Below are positions 15,407 to 23,799 of a DNA stretch of 64,000 bases, one piece after another; position 1 is the first letter of the stretch; each line of letters starts with the position of its first letter. The position numbers and the translations under genes were made by a program. This DNA comes from Lachnospiraceae bacterium (GTDB taxonomy: Bacteria; Bacillota; Clostridia; Lachnospirales; Lachnospiraceae). Location: contig JAILFK010000032.1 in assembly GCA_024697595.1 (NCBI GenBank), positions 1 through 64,000 on the forward strand, written 5' to 3'. The notes under the pieces are model-generated. The model did no database searches, was not told the DNA's origin, and was given only the letters and a program-made list of their open reading frames with translations.

Positions 15407-17840
15407 ATGCTTGGCGACTAAAATCTTTTACAATCTTCACAAGATTTTTTTCAATTTCCGTATGACTACAAGCAATACAATCTTTATTGTCATACATGTT
15501 GAAAAACGCTTGTACTTCATGCGAATTTGGATTTATTTCGCCTTCTTCAAAATAAATAGCTGCTAATTTTATTCCCTTTTTCCTAGCCGATTTAACAGCT
15601 TCTGTTACTAGCGATCTGTTGCGTGGCGCTCCGTCAGATAGAATCACTAACAATTTACTGCTTTCAGCACGAGAAAGTAACTCTCTAGTTGCAATTTTAA
15701 TATCGTAACCATCTTCATTACCTCCTCCTTCTCGTCCATGTAGGTAAAAATTCCAGCTCATGCTTCTTTTGCTTGTTTCTTCCCAATCCTTAATTTTCTC
15801 ATGTACAACACAACTACAACTGTCAAAAGCAACAATTTTAGTTGGCATAAATTGAGAAAATCCTGTTTCGATTATGGAAGCAGCAGCACATGCTGATTTT
15901 CTTTTTTCACCAGACATTGAACCAGAATTATCTATTAGGATGTATACAGCTCCATCAAATGTTTTGCTCTTGCCTTTTTTCTTAAAGATTTCTGTATCTC
16001 CATAAGCAAGTCCTGTAATTAAACTTGCATCAATAGAACCAGAATTTAATCTAGTAAGATTAGGTACAGAACGCGATCTTAAAAAACGATCACAACTTCT
16101 TTTAAAAGCCTTGCCTCTTTGTTCTAAAACAGGTGGAAGATTATCAGTTAATTTATAATCTCTTTCCATTTCTTCAAAAGAAGAGCAAATATCTTTCATT
16201 GTTTTTCCATTTGCTTCAATAGCATTTCCTTTTCCCCCAGAAATTTTTTCGGTTTTTTTAGGATTTCTTTTTCTATTGATTTCATCAGATGTATTGATCT
16301 GTTCAAAAGTATTTTGCCTTACTTCCTTTGAAGCAGCTTCCATTTCGGCTTTGATTTTTGCAATATCATCTTCAATATTGCCATCTTGAATTCCACCAGA
16401 TTGCTTTGTGCTATCTTGTGTTTTTCCAGAAGCTCCTGCCTGGTCCTGCTTTTTTTCTTCTAAATCCTTATCAGATTCTTGATAAAGTGAACTTGATGAT
16501 TCAGCCATTGCTTCATCATTACATGAACCATTTTCATTGTCGGTAGATTTTTTCTCAGAATCGTCTTCTGTAGAACTACTATCATTTTTATTAGAACTAA
16601 CTTCAGAATTTACCGGCTGTCCGTTTAAACATCCTCCATTTTCTTCGCTTTTCACATTATTAGTAGCTTCCTTTGACTCAGACGGTAGAGTAGAAGAGGA
16701 CTCATTAGATTCTCCATCAGAATTATTACTTCCAGTACTTTCAGTAGTTTCTTCTTCAGAACATTCATCTTTTGGATGCTCTCTTTTTATCATCATTCCA
16801 TTTCCACTATTGTTAGACTTATTTTTTGTTAATTCGTCATAAACATCATCTGGTAAAGTAACTTCTAAATCTGAATTAGTAAACAGCGAATCCACAGCGT
16901 TGTTTTTCTGCTTTTCTTCTGTAGCCTTCATTCTACCATTTCTAACTTCTTGGGTTATTAGCTTTGAAATAAGCTCTTCTAATTCCTTTCTCTTATCATA
17001 TTCATCACTTGGTATACATTTTGAATATTCAAAGAAATAAGGTGCGGCTATTTCACATACCTTTACGGCATTTTTTGCCATCTGCATACAAGAACTTGCA
17101 ACAATGCCAGAATAAATATATGGCATCATTTGTTTCAAATCTCTTTCAATTTGTGTACCCGCGAAGTTTTTCTTAAAGCCCATCTCATACATTTGAGAAG
17201 TAGCAAGCATCAAGATGTTATTTAATATACATCTTAATTTTTGTTTTGGATCACTACCATAAGTGTCATTCGATTTAAGATAAACTCTTGCTCTAAATTT
17301 CTTACGAAGAGCTGCAAATCCATAAAATTTTGCAGGGCGTATATTTTCTATACGACCATCTTCGATTGAATTTACCAATCCTAATACAAAAGATTGTAAC
17401 ATGCTATAAGACATATATATTCTATGATTAGCTGGTAAATCATTGTTTAAATATTCCACATATTCATGTGAATTTTTAAATCTTTTGGTAGTGCTTTCTA
17501 ATTGTGAAGCAAAATATTCAATAATTACTTCACAACCTCTTTGTACAGCCCATGAATAATCTGAATCTACAGTAGAACGAAGATGTTGTTCTTCATGTCC
17601 ATATAAATAATTCACAGCTTCTACAAAATCCTCATAACTGTCTATGTCCAAATAATTATTTATATCTTTAACATTTATATAAATAGTATTGTTATTTGGA
17701 TCATAGCAAGTTGGTTCATCTAATGTGAGCTTTACACTTGGCTTTGTTCCTTGATAGTCGCCTAAGTAAATAGATGACATCATTTGTAAACTAGGCTCAA
17801 ACCTGTTTTTAAATTTTCTTAATGTTTGTTCATCAACCAT
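15405..17840 (-). CDS. Large VWA-domain protein, CobT/ViaA-like partner of a MoxR ATPase
   Basis: 811 residues. The N-terminal part (about 1-310) is helical with an HEEQH motif near residue 90. A long Ser/Asn/Glu/Asp-rich linker occupies about 340-530. The C-terminal von Willebrand A domain has a MIDAS motif DNSGSMS and LVILSDGAPRN. This layout matches CobT-like proteins that work with a MoxR/CobS AAA ATPase. The likely partner is the AAA protein at 48189, 30 kb away, whose gene has the same leader. HEEQH could be a zinc site; that is a guess. It is a single-gene unit behind leader L3. Confidence 0.78.
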   Translation of the reverse strand: MVDEQTLRKFKNRFEPSLQMMSSIYLGDYQGTKPSVKLTLDEPTCYDPNNNTIYINVKDINNYLDIDSYEDFVEAVNYLYGHEEQHLRSTVDSDYSWAVQRGCEVIIEYFASQLESTTKRFKNSHEYVEYLNNDLPANHRIYMSYSMLQSFVLGLVNSIEDGRIENIRPAKFYGFAALRKKFRARVYLKSNDTYGSDPKQKLRCILNNILMLATSQMYEMGFKKNFAGTQIERDLKQMMPYIYSGIVASSCMQMAKNAVKVCEIAAPYFFEYSKCIPSDEYDKRKELEELISKLITQEVRNGRMKATEEKQKNNAVDSLFTNSDLEVTLPDDVYDELTKNKSNNSGNGMMIKREHPKDECSEEETTESTGSNNSDGESNESSSTLPSESKEATNNVKSEENGGCLNGQPVNSEVSSNKNDSSSTEDDSEKKSTDNENGSCNDEAMAESSSSLYQESDKDLEEKKQDQAGASGKTQDSTKQSGGIQDGNIEDDIAKIKAEMEAASKEVRQNTFEQINTSDEINRKRNPKKTEKISGGKGNAIEANGKTMKDICSSFEEMERDYKLTDNLPPVLEQRGKAFKRSCDRFLRSRSVPNLTRLNSGSIDASLITGLAYGDTEIFKKKGKSKTFDGAVYILIDNSGSMSGEKRKSACAAASIIETGFSQFMPTKIVAFDSCSCVVHEKIKDWEETSKRSMSWNFYLHGREGGGNEDGYDIKIATRELLSRAESSKLLVILSDGAPRNRSLVTEAVKSARKKGIKLAAIYFEEGEINPNSHEVQAFFNMYDNKDCIACSHTEIEKNLVKIVKDFSRQA

Positions 17841-17851
17841 ATTTTTCCTCC

Positions 17852-17995
17852 TTCTTGGTTAAAACAAAAAGCCGCCAAGAAGGCATAAAAATAACCAGAC
17901 ATCAATTTGTCTGGTTACTTAAAATGCCTTCTCAACGGCTAGTTAACTATTACTTAATTCTTTATCAGTATATAACTACTTCGTATTAATGTCAA
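17852..17995 (-). promoter_or_regulatory. Repeated leader element, copy L3
   Basis: TTGACA (17995-17990), 17-bp spacer, TATACT (17972-17967). The start-site region differs from L1/L2 and lacks the TAATAC-C-GTATTA palindrome. The outer hairpin and inner hairpin are kept, though the inner loop differs (AACCAGACA-AATTGA-TGTCTGGTT). CCTTCTTGG in the 3' strand pairs perfectly with CCAAGAAGG over the Shine-Dalgarno site (9 bp). Confidence 0.85.
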
Positions 17996-18154
17996 TCAAC
18001 GCTATTCGACCTTAATTAAAATACACAATATTTTAATTTTGACGATTTTCCCATATATATAATATATATTAATTAACTAATCAACAACAAAGAATTGTTT
18101 CTTTATTTAGTAGGGGCTTCAAAGCTAGTAAAATCAAGGCTTCCGAAACTTACC

Positions 18155-18299
18155 TATGTAAAAATTGACAGAATACTATGTAAAAATTGACAGAGTTCTA
18201 TGTACTCCCTGACAGAGTACTATGTAAAAATTGACAGAACCAAACAATATAGATTCTGTCAAAAAATACATAGTATTCAGTCACACAGTACATAGTTAA
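18155..18299 (-). repeat. Iteron cluster A/B of the replication origin
   Basis: Four direct 22-bp repeats (18155, 18177, 18199, 18221) of TATGTAAAAATTGACAGA followed by four variable bases. They are followed by two copies in the opposite orientation (18256-18277 and 18278-18299). They carry the same core as the main array, read on the other strand: C(A/T)GTCAA-n5-ACATA. The region 17996-18154 shows no feature beyond AT-rich sequence. Confidence 0.8.
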
Positions 18300-18520
18300 A
18301 TTTAAGGTGTTAAAAAATCTTTAATCAATACAAATCAACGGCAACAAAAAACTTGAAAAATCATAAAAATATAATTTTTAGACAATTTAGTTGACATTAA
18401 ATCGTAATTATGATAAAAATACATTATTCAAAGTTGATTAATTTTAAAAAATTTGTTTGGGATTCATATTAAGCCAGAGATAATTATTGGTAATAGAAAA
18501 TAATGGGCCAAACAAGAAGT
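18300..18520. other. AT-rich segment between iteron arrays, likely unwinding region
   Basis: 220 bp of very AT-rich sequence without genes or repeats, bounded by iteron clusters on both sides. In iteron origins such a segment is usually where the strands first open. I see no clear DnaA box, so the role is an inference from position and composition. Confidence 0.4.
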
Positions 18521-18794
18521 CAGTCAATCTTTACATAGTATCAGTCAAAATCTACATAGTATCAGTCAATCTTTACATAGTTAGAGGACAGAAAAATAGA
18601 CTTCAGTCAAAATCTACATAGTATCAGTCAAATCCTACATAGTATCAGTCAATCCTTACATAATATCAGTCAAAGACTACACAGTATCAGTCAAAAATTA
18701 CATAGTATCAGTCAATCTTTACATAGTTAAGAGGCTTTTTCTACACCTGCAACAGTCATTTTCTACATAAAATCAGTCATTTTTTACATAAAAA
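18521..18794 (+). repeat. Main iteron array of the origin (11 copies)
   Basis: Eleven 21-bp direct repeats, consensus CAGTCAAnnnnTACATAGTA plus T. Three copies are at 18521-18583, six at 18604-18729 and two more diverged at 18753-18794. The last copy stops 2 bp before the -35 of repB, so the initiator would block its own promoter when bound. The 21-bp period (two helical turns) places Rep on one face of the DNA. Confidence 0.88.
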
Positions 18795-18796
18795 CA

Positions 18797-18825
18797 TTGA
18801 AAAACACGCTGTAATAGCATAAAAT
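18797..18825 (+). promoter_or_regulatory. Promoter of the initiator gene
   Basis: TTGAAA (18797-18802), 17-bp spacer, TAAAAT (18820-18825). The iteron array ends at 18794, which suits autoregulation by Rep. Confidence 0.65.
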
Positions 18826-18855
18826 GTATGTATAAAAATGAGAGGCGGGAATATT

Positions 18856-20181
18856 ATGGGAGAAAATAAGAATAATAGTCCTTTAGAGAAAGCCATGTTG
18901 GTAAAATCCAACACATTTACTACAGCCAAATATGGTTCATCATTATTAGAAAATAAGTTAATGGAAATTGCTCTTACCAGGATCGAAGAGGATAAAAACG
19001 GCGATTTAAAAGCAGAGCTATACCCAAGTGAGCTTTCTAAATTGTTATCTAATAAAGCAAATGTATATAGAGATTTGTTGGTAGCATCCAAAAAGATGAT
19101 GGGGCGCTCTATTTTGATGGAAGATGGAAAAGGAAATTTTAGAGCATTTTCTGTTGTTCCTAATGCAGATTACATAGATGGAGTTTTTACTATAAAGTTT
19201 AATTCTGTATTGAAAGATCATATTTTAGAATTGGAAAGCAATTATACTACATTTGAGTTGTCTCAAATGATGGCTTTTAGTAAAAACTCGACTTTTAGAT
19301 TATATGAGATACTAAAGAAAGAAGCTTATAAGATTCCAAATATTAAAAATGGTTTCATTGAATGTGAGTATAATATTTCAGAACTTCGATTTATAATTGG
19401 TCTGGCAGACATGGATGATGAAAGTGTTCAATACTTTTTAGAAAGAAATGGAAGAAAAGATATTGATTGGGACCAGTTATTTGATGTTTGTGAAAAAAAG
19501 AAATATACAAGCTGGGGAGAATTTAGAAGATGCGTATTGATACCTGCGCAAGTAGAGCTTGAAGAAAAATCAGATATTAAATTTGATTTTGAAGGTATTA
19601 GATGTGGCAAGAAAATGGGGAGAATAGTATTTAGGATTTATAATAATATGCCATCTAATTTAGATGTTATCGACGAGAAGAAGAGAATTCTCGATATGAA
19701 AAAACAAAATAATCGTCAGCTTGAAATGCCTTTTGACAACTTCCCTGAATTGTATGATGAATTTTGTGGGCATAATGAACTTGGGAAAGAAGATATTGAT
19801 CTACTTTTAAAGAAAGCAGGATATGAAGAGCAAACAGTTAGGGATGCAATTGCTCTAGCCGATAAGCAAGGAGTTATAAATAATTATGTTGGTTGGCTTA
19901 TCAAATGCATTGAAGACGGATATACAAAAACTGTTGTTATTGATGGAAGTAGTGAAAAAGGTGAGCAGGCGCAGCAACTTCAAAATTATGTGGAAGAAAA
20001 TTCAGAAGAAATAGCACATAATGTATGGTTAAAGATTATGCAAAAGGAAGATTTTCCTAAATTTGTTCAGGCTATTGAACATAAAGGATTATCCTTTGAA
20101 AATTATGATGCTATTTATGATGATAAAGAAAAAGGACAAATGTTTGTTGATTTTAAACTAGGAAAAGGTATAAATATATAA
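18856..20181 (+). CDS. repB: Rep_3-family plasmid replication initiator
   Basis: 441 residues. The N-terminal 250 residues have the paired winged-helix pattern of Rep_3/RepB initiators: LVKSNTFTTAKYGSSLLENKLMEIAL, then FELSQMMAFSKNSTFRLYEILK and YNISELRFIIGL. The C-terminal 190 residues are an extension of unknown role. It binds iterons and opens the origin. I take the ATG at 18856, which follows GAGGCGGG by about 6 bases; an in-frame ATG at 18838 has no ribosome binding site. The gene is flanked by the iteron array and by a terminator. Confidence 0.88.
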   Translation: MGENKNNSPLEKAMLVKSNTFTTAKYGSSLLENKLMEIALTRIEEDKNGDLKAELYPSELSKLLSNKANVYRDLLVASKKMMGRSILMEDGKGNFRAFSVVPNADYIDGVFTIKFNSVLKDHILELESNYTTFELSQMMAFSKNSTFRLYEILKKEAYKIPNIKNGFIECEYNISELRFIIGLADMDDESVQYFLERNGRKDIDWDQLFDVCEKKKYTSWGEFRRCVLIPAQVELEEKSDIKFDFEGIRCGKKMGRIVFRIYNNMPSNLDVIDEKKRILDMKKQNNRQLEMPFDNFPELYDEFCGHNELGKEDIDLLLKKAGYEEQTVRDAIALADKQGVINNYVGWLIKCIEDGYTKTVVIDGSSEKGEQAQQLQNYVEENSEEIAHNVWLKIMQKEDFPKFVQAIEHKGLSFENYDAIYDDKEKGQMFVDFKLGKGINI

Positions 20182-20195
20182 CGAATGATAATACG

Positions 20196-20233
20196 AACTC
20201 TGTGGCGAAATGTCCACAGAGTTATTTTTTTTT
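20196..20233 (+). terminator. Terminator of the initiator gene
   Basis: AACTCTGTGG-CGAAATGT-CCACAGAGTT followed by ATTTTTTTTTT. Confidence 0.85.
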
Positions 20234-20283
20234 GAAAATATTTTAAATTATTTACGAAAAATGCCTTTTTGAGATTTTTCGTA

Positions 20284-20292
20284 TGATATAAT
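20284..20292 (+). promoter_or_regulatory. Extended -10 promoter of the sigma-like gene operon
   Basis: TGATATAAT at 20284-20292. It overlaps a possible ATG at 20291, which rules that ATG out as the gene start. Confidence 0.55.
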
Positions 20293-20347
20293 GATTTTCA
20301 AGTTGAGCAAAAACTTAATAGTAAAAAGGGAAAGGAAGTGTAAAAGG

Positions 20348-20713
20348 TTGAGCCGCTTCGAAAAAAAAGAAGTTGAAGCTTTGTTAAAGAATTACAAGCT
20401 TTTGAATTATAACAAAAACAACGATTATTGCATGAACGCAATGTTTTGCAATAATATTGGTTTTTCTATAAGTGAAGAAGATCTAAAGATTTTTATTAAA
20501 TCTTTTAGCGACTTACAGTCTTATCCTTACAAGGGCAGTATTTATTATGACATATTAAAAGACAGATACATTAATGGAAAAACAATGGATGAAATTGCAT
20601 CAGAACATACAAAAAGCATTTCAACTCTATACTTGTATCGTAGGCAGGGTATTAAAGTGCTAACCAATTTGTTTAAGGAGGCATTGGCAGATGAAAAAAA
20701 AGCTTGTGTGTAG
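20348..20713 (+). CDS. Sigma-70 region-4-like / ArpU-like HTH regulator
   Basis: 121 residues from the TTG at 20348, preceded by AAAGGAAGTG. The C-terminal half (YYDILKDRYINGKTMDEIASE ... ISTLYLYRRQGIKVLTNLF) is the helix-turn-helix of sigma region 4 and phage ArpU-type late regulators. There is no sigma region 2, so it cannot be a complete sigma factor. Its end overlaps the start of the lipoprotein gene by 23 bases. It may control the downstream secretion genes. Confidence 0.62.
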   Translation: MSRFEKKEVEALLKNYKLLNYNKNNDYCMNAMFCNNIGFSISEEDLKIFIKSFSDLQSYPYKGSIYYDILKDRYINGKTMDEIASEHTKSISTLYLYRRQGIKVLTNLFKEALADEKKACV

Positions 20714-21473
20714 TTTAGGAATGATAATAACATCTGCATTATTGCTAACAGGGTGTCAAGTCTTTGATAAAGGTGGAGCTGGAAAAGAAGGATTAGTAAA
20801 AAATATTGAAAATGGAATTTATGTTATGTCAGATAAAGGAGATTGTTATGTTCCTAATACACAGCATCAGAATTTTAAAGACAGTACAATAGTAACATCG
20901 GCTGATCCATCAAGAGTTGTTTTTTCGGTTAAAGGAAACAATGAAATTCCTACTCTCTATTCAGATGATAAATTAATAATGTATTCGTCTGATGAAATTC
21001 CAGACAGTTTAAATGTTGAAAAATTTTCACCTACTGGATGGACATTAGGAATATATGGTCTAACGGAATCTACTAATGGTGGCTATAAAATAACAAAAGA
21101 TTGTTTGGTGCCAGAGTCAAATGCATATGAAGTTTTGTCTTCAGTTTTAACAAAATCAAATGAAGTTACACTCTATTCCATAGATGATAAGGTTTTAGAT
21201 GAAAAATTTGATTTTACAAGAGCTGGAACATTTCCGGCGATGGAAAAGGGAGAAAAGCATACATTAGGTGTATATGCTGGAACTTATTATGCTGATATTG
21301 TTATTCAAGCAGATACGAAGCTTTGGGCTTCCCAAATAACTTCAACAACTGCTGGATATAAAAGAACCAAGGAAGGATATGCTGAAATATTGATTGGCAA
21401 TCTTGAAGATGGTTATTACAACTTTGATGGAAAGGGCTTAGTCAAGGTTGTTCAATCTGAAAAACGCCCGTAA
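20691..21473 (+). CDS. Lipoprotein of unknown function
   Basis: 260 residues with a lipoprotein signal: KKK, a hydrophobic stretch and the lipobox LLTGC (Cys22). The mature part is beta-rich with a repeated plan (LGIYGLTESTNGGYKITKD and LGVYAGTYYADIVIQADTK). The ATG follows AAGGAGGCATTGGCAG inside the previous gene. It would sit on the outer face of the membrane, probably with the type IV secretion or pilus parts encoded on either side. Confidence 0.7.
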   Translation: MKKKLVCSLGMIITSALLLTGCQVFDKGGAGKEGLVKNIENGIYVMSDKGDCYVPNTQHQNFKDSTIVTSADPSRVVFSVKGNNEIPTLYSDDKLIMYSSDEIPDSLNVEKFSPTGWTLGIYGLTESTNGGYKITKDCLVPESNAYEVLSSVLTKSNEVTLYSIDDKVLDEKFDFTRAGTFPAMEKGEKHTLGVYAGTYYADIVIQADTKLWASQITSTTAGYKRTKEGYAEILIGNLEDGYYNFDGKGLVKVVQSEKRP

Positions 21474-21487
21474 GAAAGGAGCAAAAA

Positions 21488-21649
21488 ATGCAGGAAATTA
21501 TTGAACAGTATGGAAAAGCTATTATGACAGTTGTTGCAATTATTTTGTTAATTGCTATTATTGCTGCTGTTACACAGGGTTCTGGTGATGTGTTCCAGAA
21601 TTTGATTTCAACATTTTATGATAAGGCTGCAGGAAAAGCTAATATCTAA
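21488..21649 (+). CDS. Micro-pilin-like peptide 3 (53 aa)
   Basis: 53 residues: MQEIIEQYGKAIMTVVAIIL, a longer hydrophobic stretch, then a polar tail DVFQNLISTFYDKAAGKANI. The ATG follows GAAAGGAGC. The charged tip with I-I-x-x-Y-G before the helix matches the two peptides at 8391 and 8511. It lies between a lipoprotein gene and a terminator. Confidence 0.6.
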   Translation: MQEIIEQYGKAIMTVVAIILLIAIIAAVTQGSGDVFQNLISTFYDKAAGKANI

Positions 21650-21704
21650 TTGAGAAATGCGCTATAAAAACTTATTTTATAGTGCATAGATAGTAACAAA
21701 TACA

Positions 21705-21733
21705 AGGGAGTGAAAATCTCCCTTATATTTTTC
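21705..21733 (+). terminator. Terminator after the micro-pilin gene
   Basis: AAGGGAG-TGAAAAT-CTCCCTT followed by ATATTTTTC. A second hairpin at 21659-21687 (GCGCTATAAAA / TTTTATAGTGC) lacks a U tract. Confidence 0.65.
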
Positions 21734-21787
21734 AGATAAATAATTACAAAAAAATTATTATTTTTTTACAAAATAAGGAGGAGCAAA

Positions 21788-23212
21788 ATGGCAGAAAGTA
21801 AAGCGCCAAAAAGAGTTAGGGCATCAAAAGTCAAAGAAGAGAAATTGGAAGTTGAATCAATTGTGTCTGAGGAGAAGGAAGATGTAATTGAGAAGGAGCT
21901 GGATACAACAAATGATGCAACAGATGATACAACAGATGATGCAACAGATGTTGTAATTGAGCAGCAGGAAGATGCTGTAGAAACTGAAAATAATGAAAGT
22001 GAGTCATCATTGTCGGATGAACTTGTCTCAGAAGAAGATGTTGAAGTGGAAAAGAATATCTCAGCAGAAGTGTTTGGAGAGGATGAAGAAGAACTTCCAA
22101 TTGAGTTTGATGAGGTAGATAAAGCAGCATTACAGGAGACAAAGAAAGCAGAGCAGGAAGATTTGGCAAAAAAGATGTCTAAATCATTGTTTGTTTCAGA
22201 TGAAGAAGAGCTCCTGGATAAAAAGCTGTTAGAAGCTGGGCGAAAAAAGAAGAAGGAGCTGTATTCAGATGCTGTTATTCCATTACATGATGAGGTGCAG
22301 TATGTTTCTAATTCAGTGATTCGTAAAAATGAGTTTTTGAATTTGGTTGATTCAATGCATACAGGTCGTATTTTATATGGAACAGTTGTAGGTATTGAAA
22401 TGTATTGCGGTATGGTTTCAGCTGTTGTTAAATATGGAGAGTTCTTTAGAACTATTATTCCATTTGATTATTTTACAACTTTAACAAAGGATGATGAGAA
22501 GCTGATCAGCAAGAAGGGAAACAACAAGTCTGTATCTGATGCAATAAAGCGTAAGCATATAGAAGATCGAATTATGTCAGAAGTTGATTTCATCGTAGGC
22601 AAGATTGATGAAGAAAATGGAATTGCTATTGCTAATCGTATTTCAGCTATGAATCGTAAGAAGATTAGCTTCTTCTTTTCTCGTAGTAGAAATGGTGAAT
22701 ATGGTGTTAAAGAAGGAATGAAGGCTGAGGCTCGTATTGTAAGAGCTACTTCTAACTATTTATATGCCGAGTTGTATGGTATTGAATTTAAACTATCAGC
22801 TGAAGATATTGCAAGTGTTCATATTGCTGATGTTTCAGAAATGTATCCTGTCGGTACTACTGCGCCAGTTAAGATTTTGAAGTTGGATAGAGAAAAGAAG
22901 GGGAAAAATTATTCTATCAAAGTAAAGGTTTCTATTAAAGAAGGAATGGAAGATAGAAGATTAAGTTGCTTTAATTTTTATTCAAAGGGATCTAGAGTGC
23001 TGGCAACAGTTACTGGTGTAGAAACATATGGTATCTTTTGTCGATTAGAAGGTGCCAACGGGGTACTGGATGTATTATGTAGTTATCCAACTAACGAGTT
23101 TATTAGACTTCCGCATGTTGGTTCATTAGTGGCCGTAAGAATTACATCAAAGGACGAAGAAAACATCCGGTTGAATGGTCAAATTGTTAAAGTTCTTAAT
23201 TATGGAGATTAA
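21788..23212 (+). CDS. Acidic protein with C-terminal S1/OB-fold-like repeats
   Basis: 474 residues after AAGGAGGAGC. The first 150 residues are strongly acidic and repetitive (DDTTDDATD and similar). The rest holds two or three OB-fold-like segments: TGRILYGTVVGIEMYCGMVSAV at about 193, EGMKAEARIVRATSNYLYAEL near 310, and GSRVLATVTGVETYGIFCRL near 400. The last is close to an S1 RNA-binding motif. It may bind RNA or single-stranded DNA. It precedes the type IV secretion genes. Confidence 0.55.
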   Translation: MAESKAPKRVRASKVKEEKLEVESIVSEEKEDVIEKELDTTNDATDDTTDDATDVVIEQQEDAVETENNESESSLSDELVSEEDVEVEKNISAEVFGEDEEELPIEFDEVDKAALQETKKAEQEDLAKKMSKSLFVSDEEELLDKKLLEAGRKKKKELYSDAVIPLHDEVQYVSNSVIRKNEFLNLVDSMHTGRILYGTVVGIEMYCGMVSAVVKYGEFFRTIIPFDYFTTLTKDDEKLISKKGNNKSVSDAIKRKHIEDRIMSEVDFIVGKIDEENGIAIANRISAMNRKKISFFFSRSRNGEYGVKEGMKAEARIVRATSNYLYAELYGIEFKLSAEDIASVHIADVSEMYPVGTTAPVKILKLDREKKGKNYSIKVKVSIKEGMEDRRLSCFNFYSKGSRVLATVTGVETYGIFCRLEGANGVLDVLCSYPTNEFIRLPHVGSLVAVRITSKDEENIRLNGQIVKVLNYGD

Positions 23213-23264
23213 TGTTGACTTAAATACATAATTAACACCAGTATCGAAAACTGAATAAATTTAA

Positions 23265-23293
23265 TTGACATAAGTACGCAAAGAATATATAAT
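23265..23293 (+). promoter_or_regulatory. Promoter of the VirB2-like gene
   Basis: TTGACA at 23265-23270, 17-bp spacer, TATAAT at 23288-23293, matching the consensus exactly. Confidence 0.85.
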
Positions 23294-23317
23294 CTGAAAT
23301 AGATATAGTAATTATGT

Positions 23318-23354
23318 AAAAGGAGCGAGCGTACCTAGCACTCGTTCCTTTTTG
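23318..23354 (+). promoter_or_regulatory. Terminator-like leader hairpin before the VirB2-like gene
   Basis: A 12-bp stem AAAAGGAGCGAG / CTCGTTCCTTTT with one wobble pair, followed by TTTTTG. It lies about 15 nt after the expected start point and before the AAAAAGGAGG of the next gene. Its 3' strand (CCTTTTT) can also pair with that Shine-Dalgarno sequence. It could be an attenuator; it is not one of the six repeated leaders. Confidence 0.55.
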
Positions 23355-23386
23355 CGTATTTCTAACAAGAAAAAGGAGGATATATT

Positions 23387-23725
23387 ATGTTAGAAAATGT
23401 TAAAAGTAAGATTGATGGTGCTGTAGTTACGGGAGCTGTAGTTGCATCTAGCATTGTTCCTGCATTTGCAGAGGATGTTTTTGATGTGGCAGGTTCTATG
23501 TTTGAAACAGCTTATGGCAAATTACTTATGATTTCAACACCAGTATGTGCAGTTGTAATTATTCTGTCATTGATAGTTGCAGGACTTGGTGGTGAAAAAG
23601 GTATGGAAAAGGGAAGAAAGGCTGCAATTGGAGTTGGTATTGCTTGGATTTGTATTAATGGTCTAGGTCTTTTCTTGAACTTTATTCAGCCGTTTATTGC
23701 CAATTATTCAAATTTAGGCTGGTAA
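23387..23725 (+). CDS. VirB2/TrbC-like conjugative pilin
   Basis: 112 residues. The N-terminal signal-like segment ends in VPAFAED, a likely signal peptidase site. Two membrane helices follow (about 45-68 and 80-105), linked by the charged loop GGEKGMEKGRKA. This is the usual VirB2/TrbC pilin layout. It has its own strong promoter and a terminator directly after it, which would give high expression, as expected for a major subunit. Confidence 0.72.
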   Translation: MLENVKSKIDGAVVTGAVVASSIVPAFAEDVFDVAGSMFETAYGKLLMISTPVCAVVIILSLIVAGLGGEKGMEKGRKAAIGVGIAWICINGLGLFLNFIQPFIANYSNLGW

Positions 23726-23749
23726 AAAGTACAAAAACAATTAACCAGA

Positions 23750-23785
23750 GGCGCCAGCACATTTGATGTTGGCGCTAATTTTTTT
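23750..23785 (+). terminator. Terminator between VirB2-like and VirB6-like genes
   Basis: GCGCCAGCACA-TTTGA-TGTTGGCGC followed by TAATTTTTTT. The stem has one wobble pair. Partial read-through would lower expression of the genes downstream relative to the pilin. Confidence 0.75.
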
Positions 23786-23799
23786 GAAAGGAATAGTTT

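Noticed and set aside
16358..16842. Antisense open frames inside the VWA gene
   Set aside because: They mirror the low-complexity Ser/Glu linker coding sequence and have no start signals.
11060..18000. Leader repeats as integron attC sites
   Set aside because: They have nested hairpins and GTTAAC, but each carries a promoter and ribosome binding site of the following gene, lies before rather than after genes, and no IntI-type integrase with its extra domain is seen.
18155..18794. CRISPR array
   Set aside because: The 21-22 bp repeats are contiguous with no unique spacers and lie beside a Rep_3 gene, so they are iterons; no cas genes are present.
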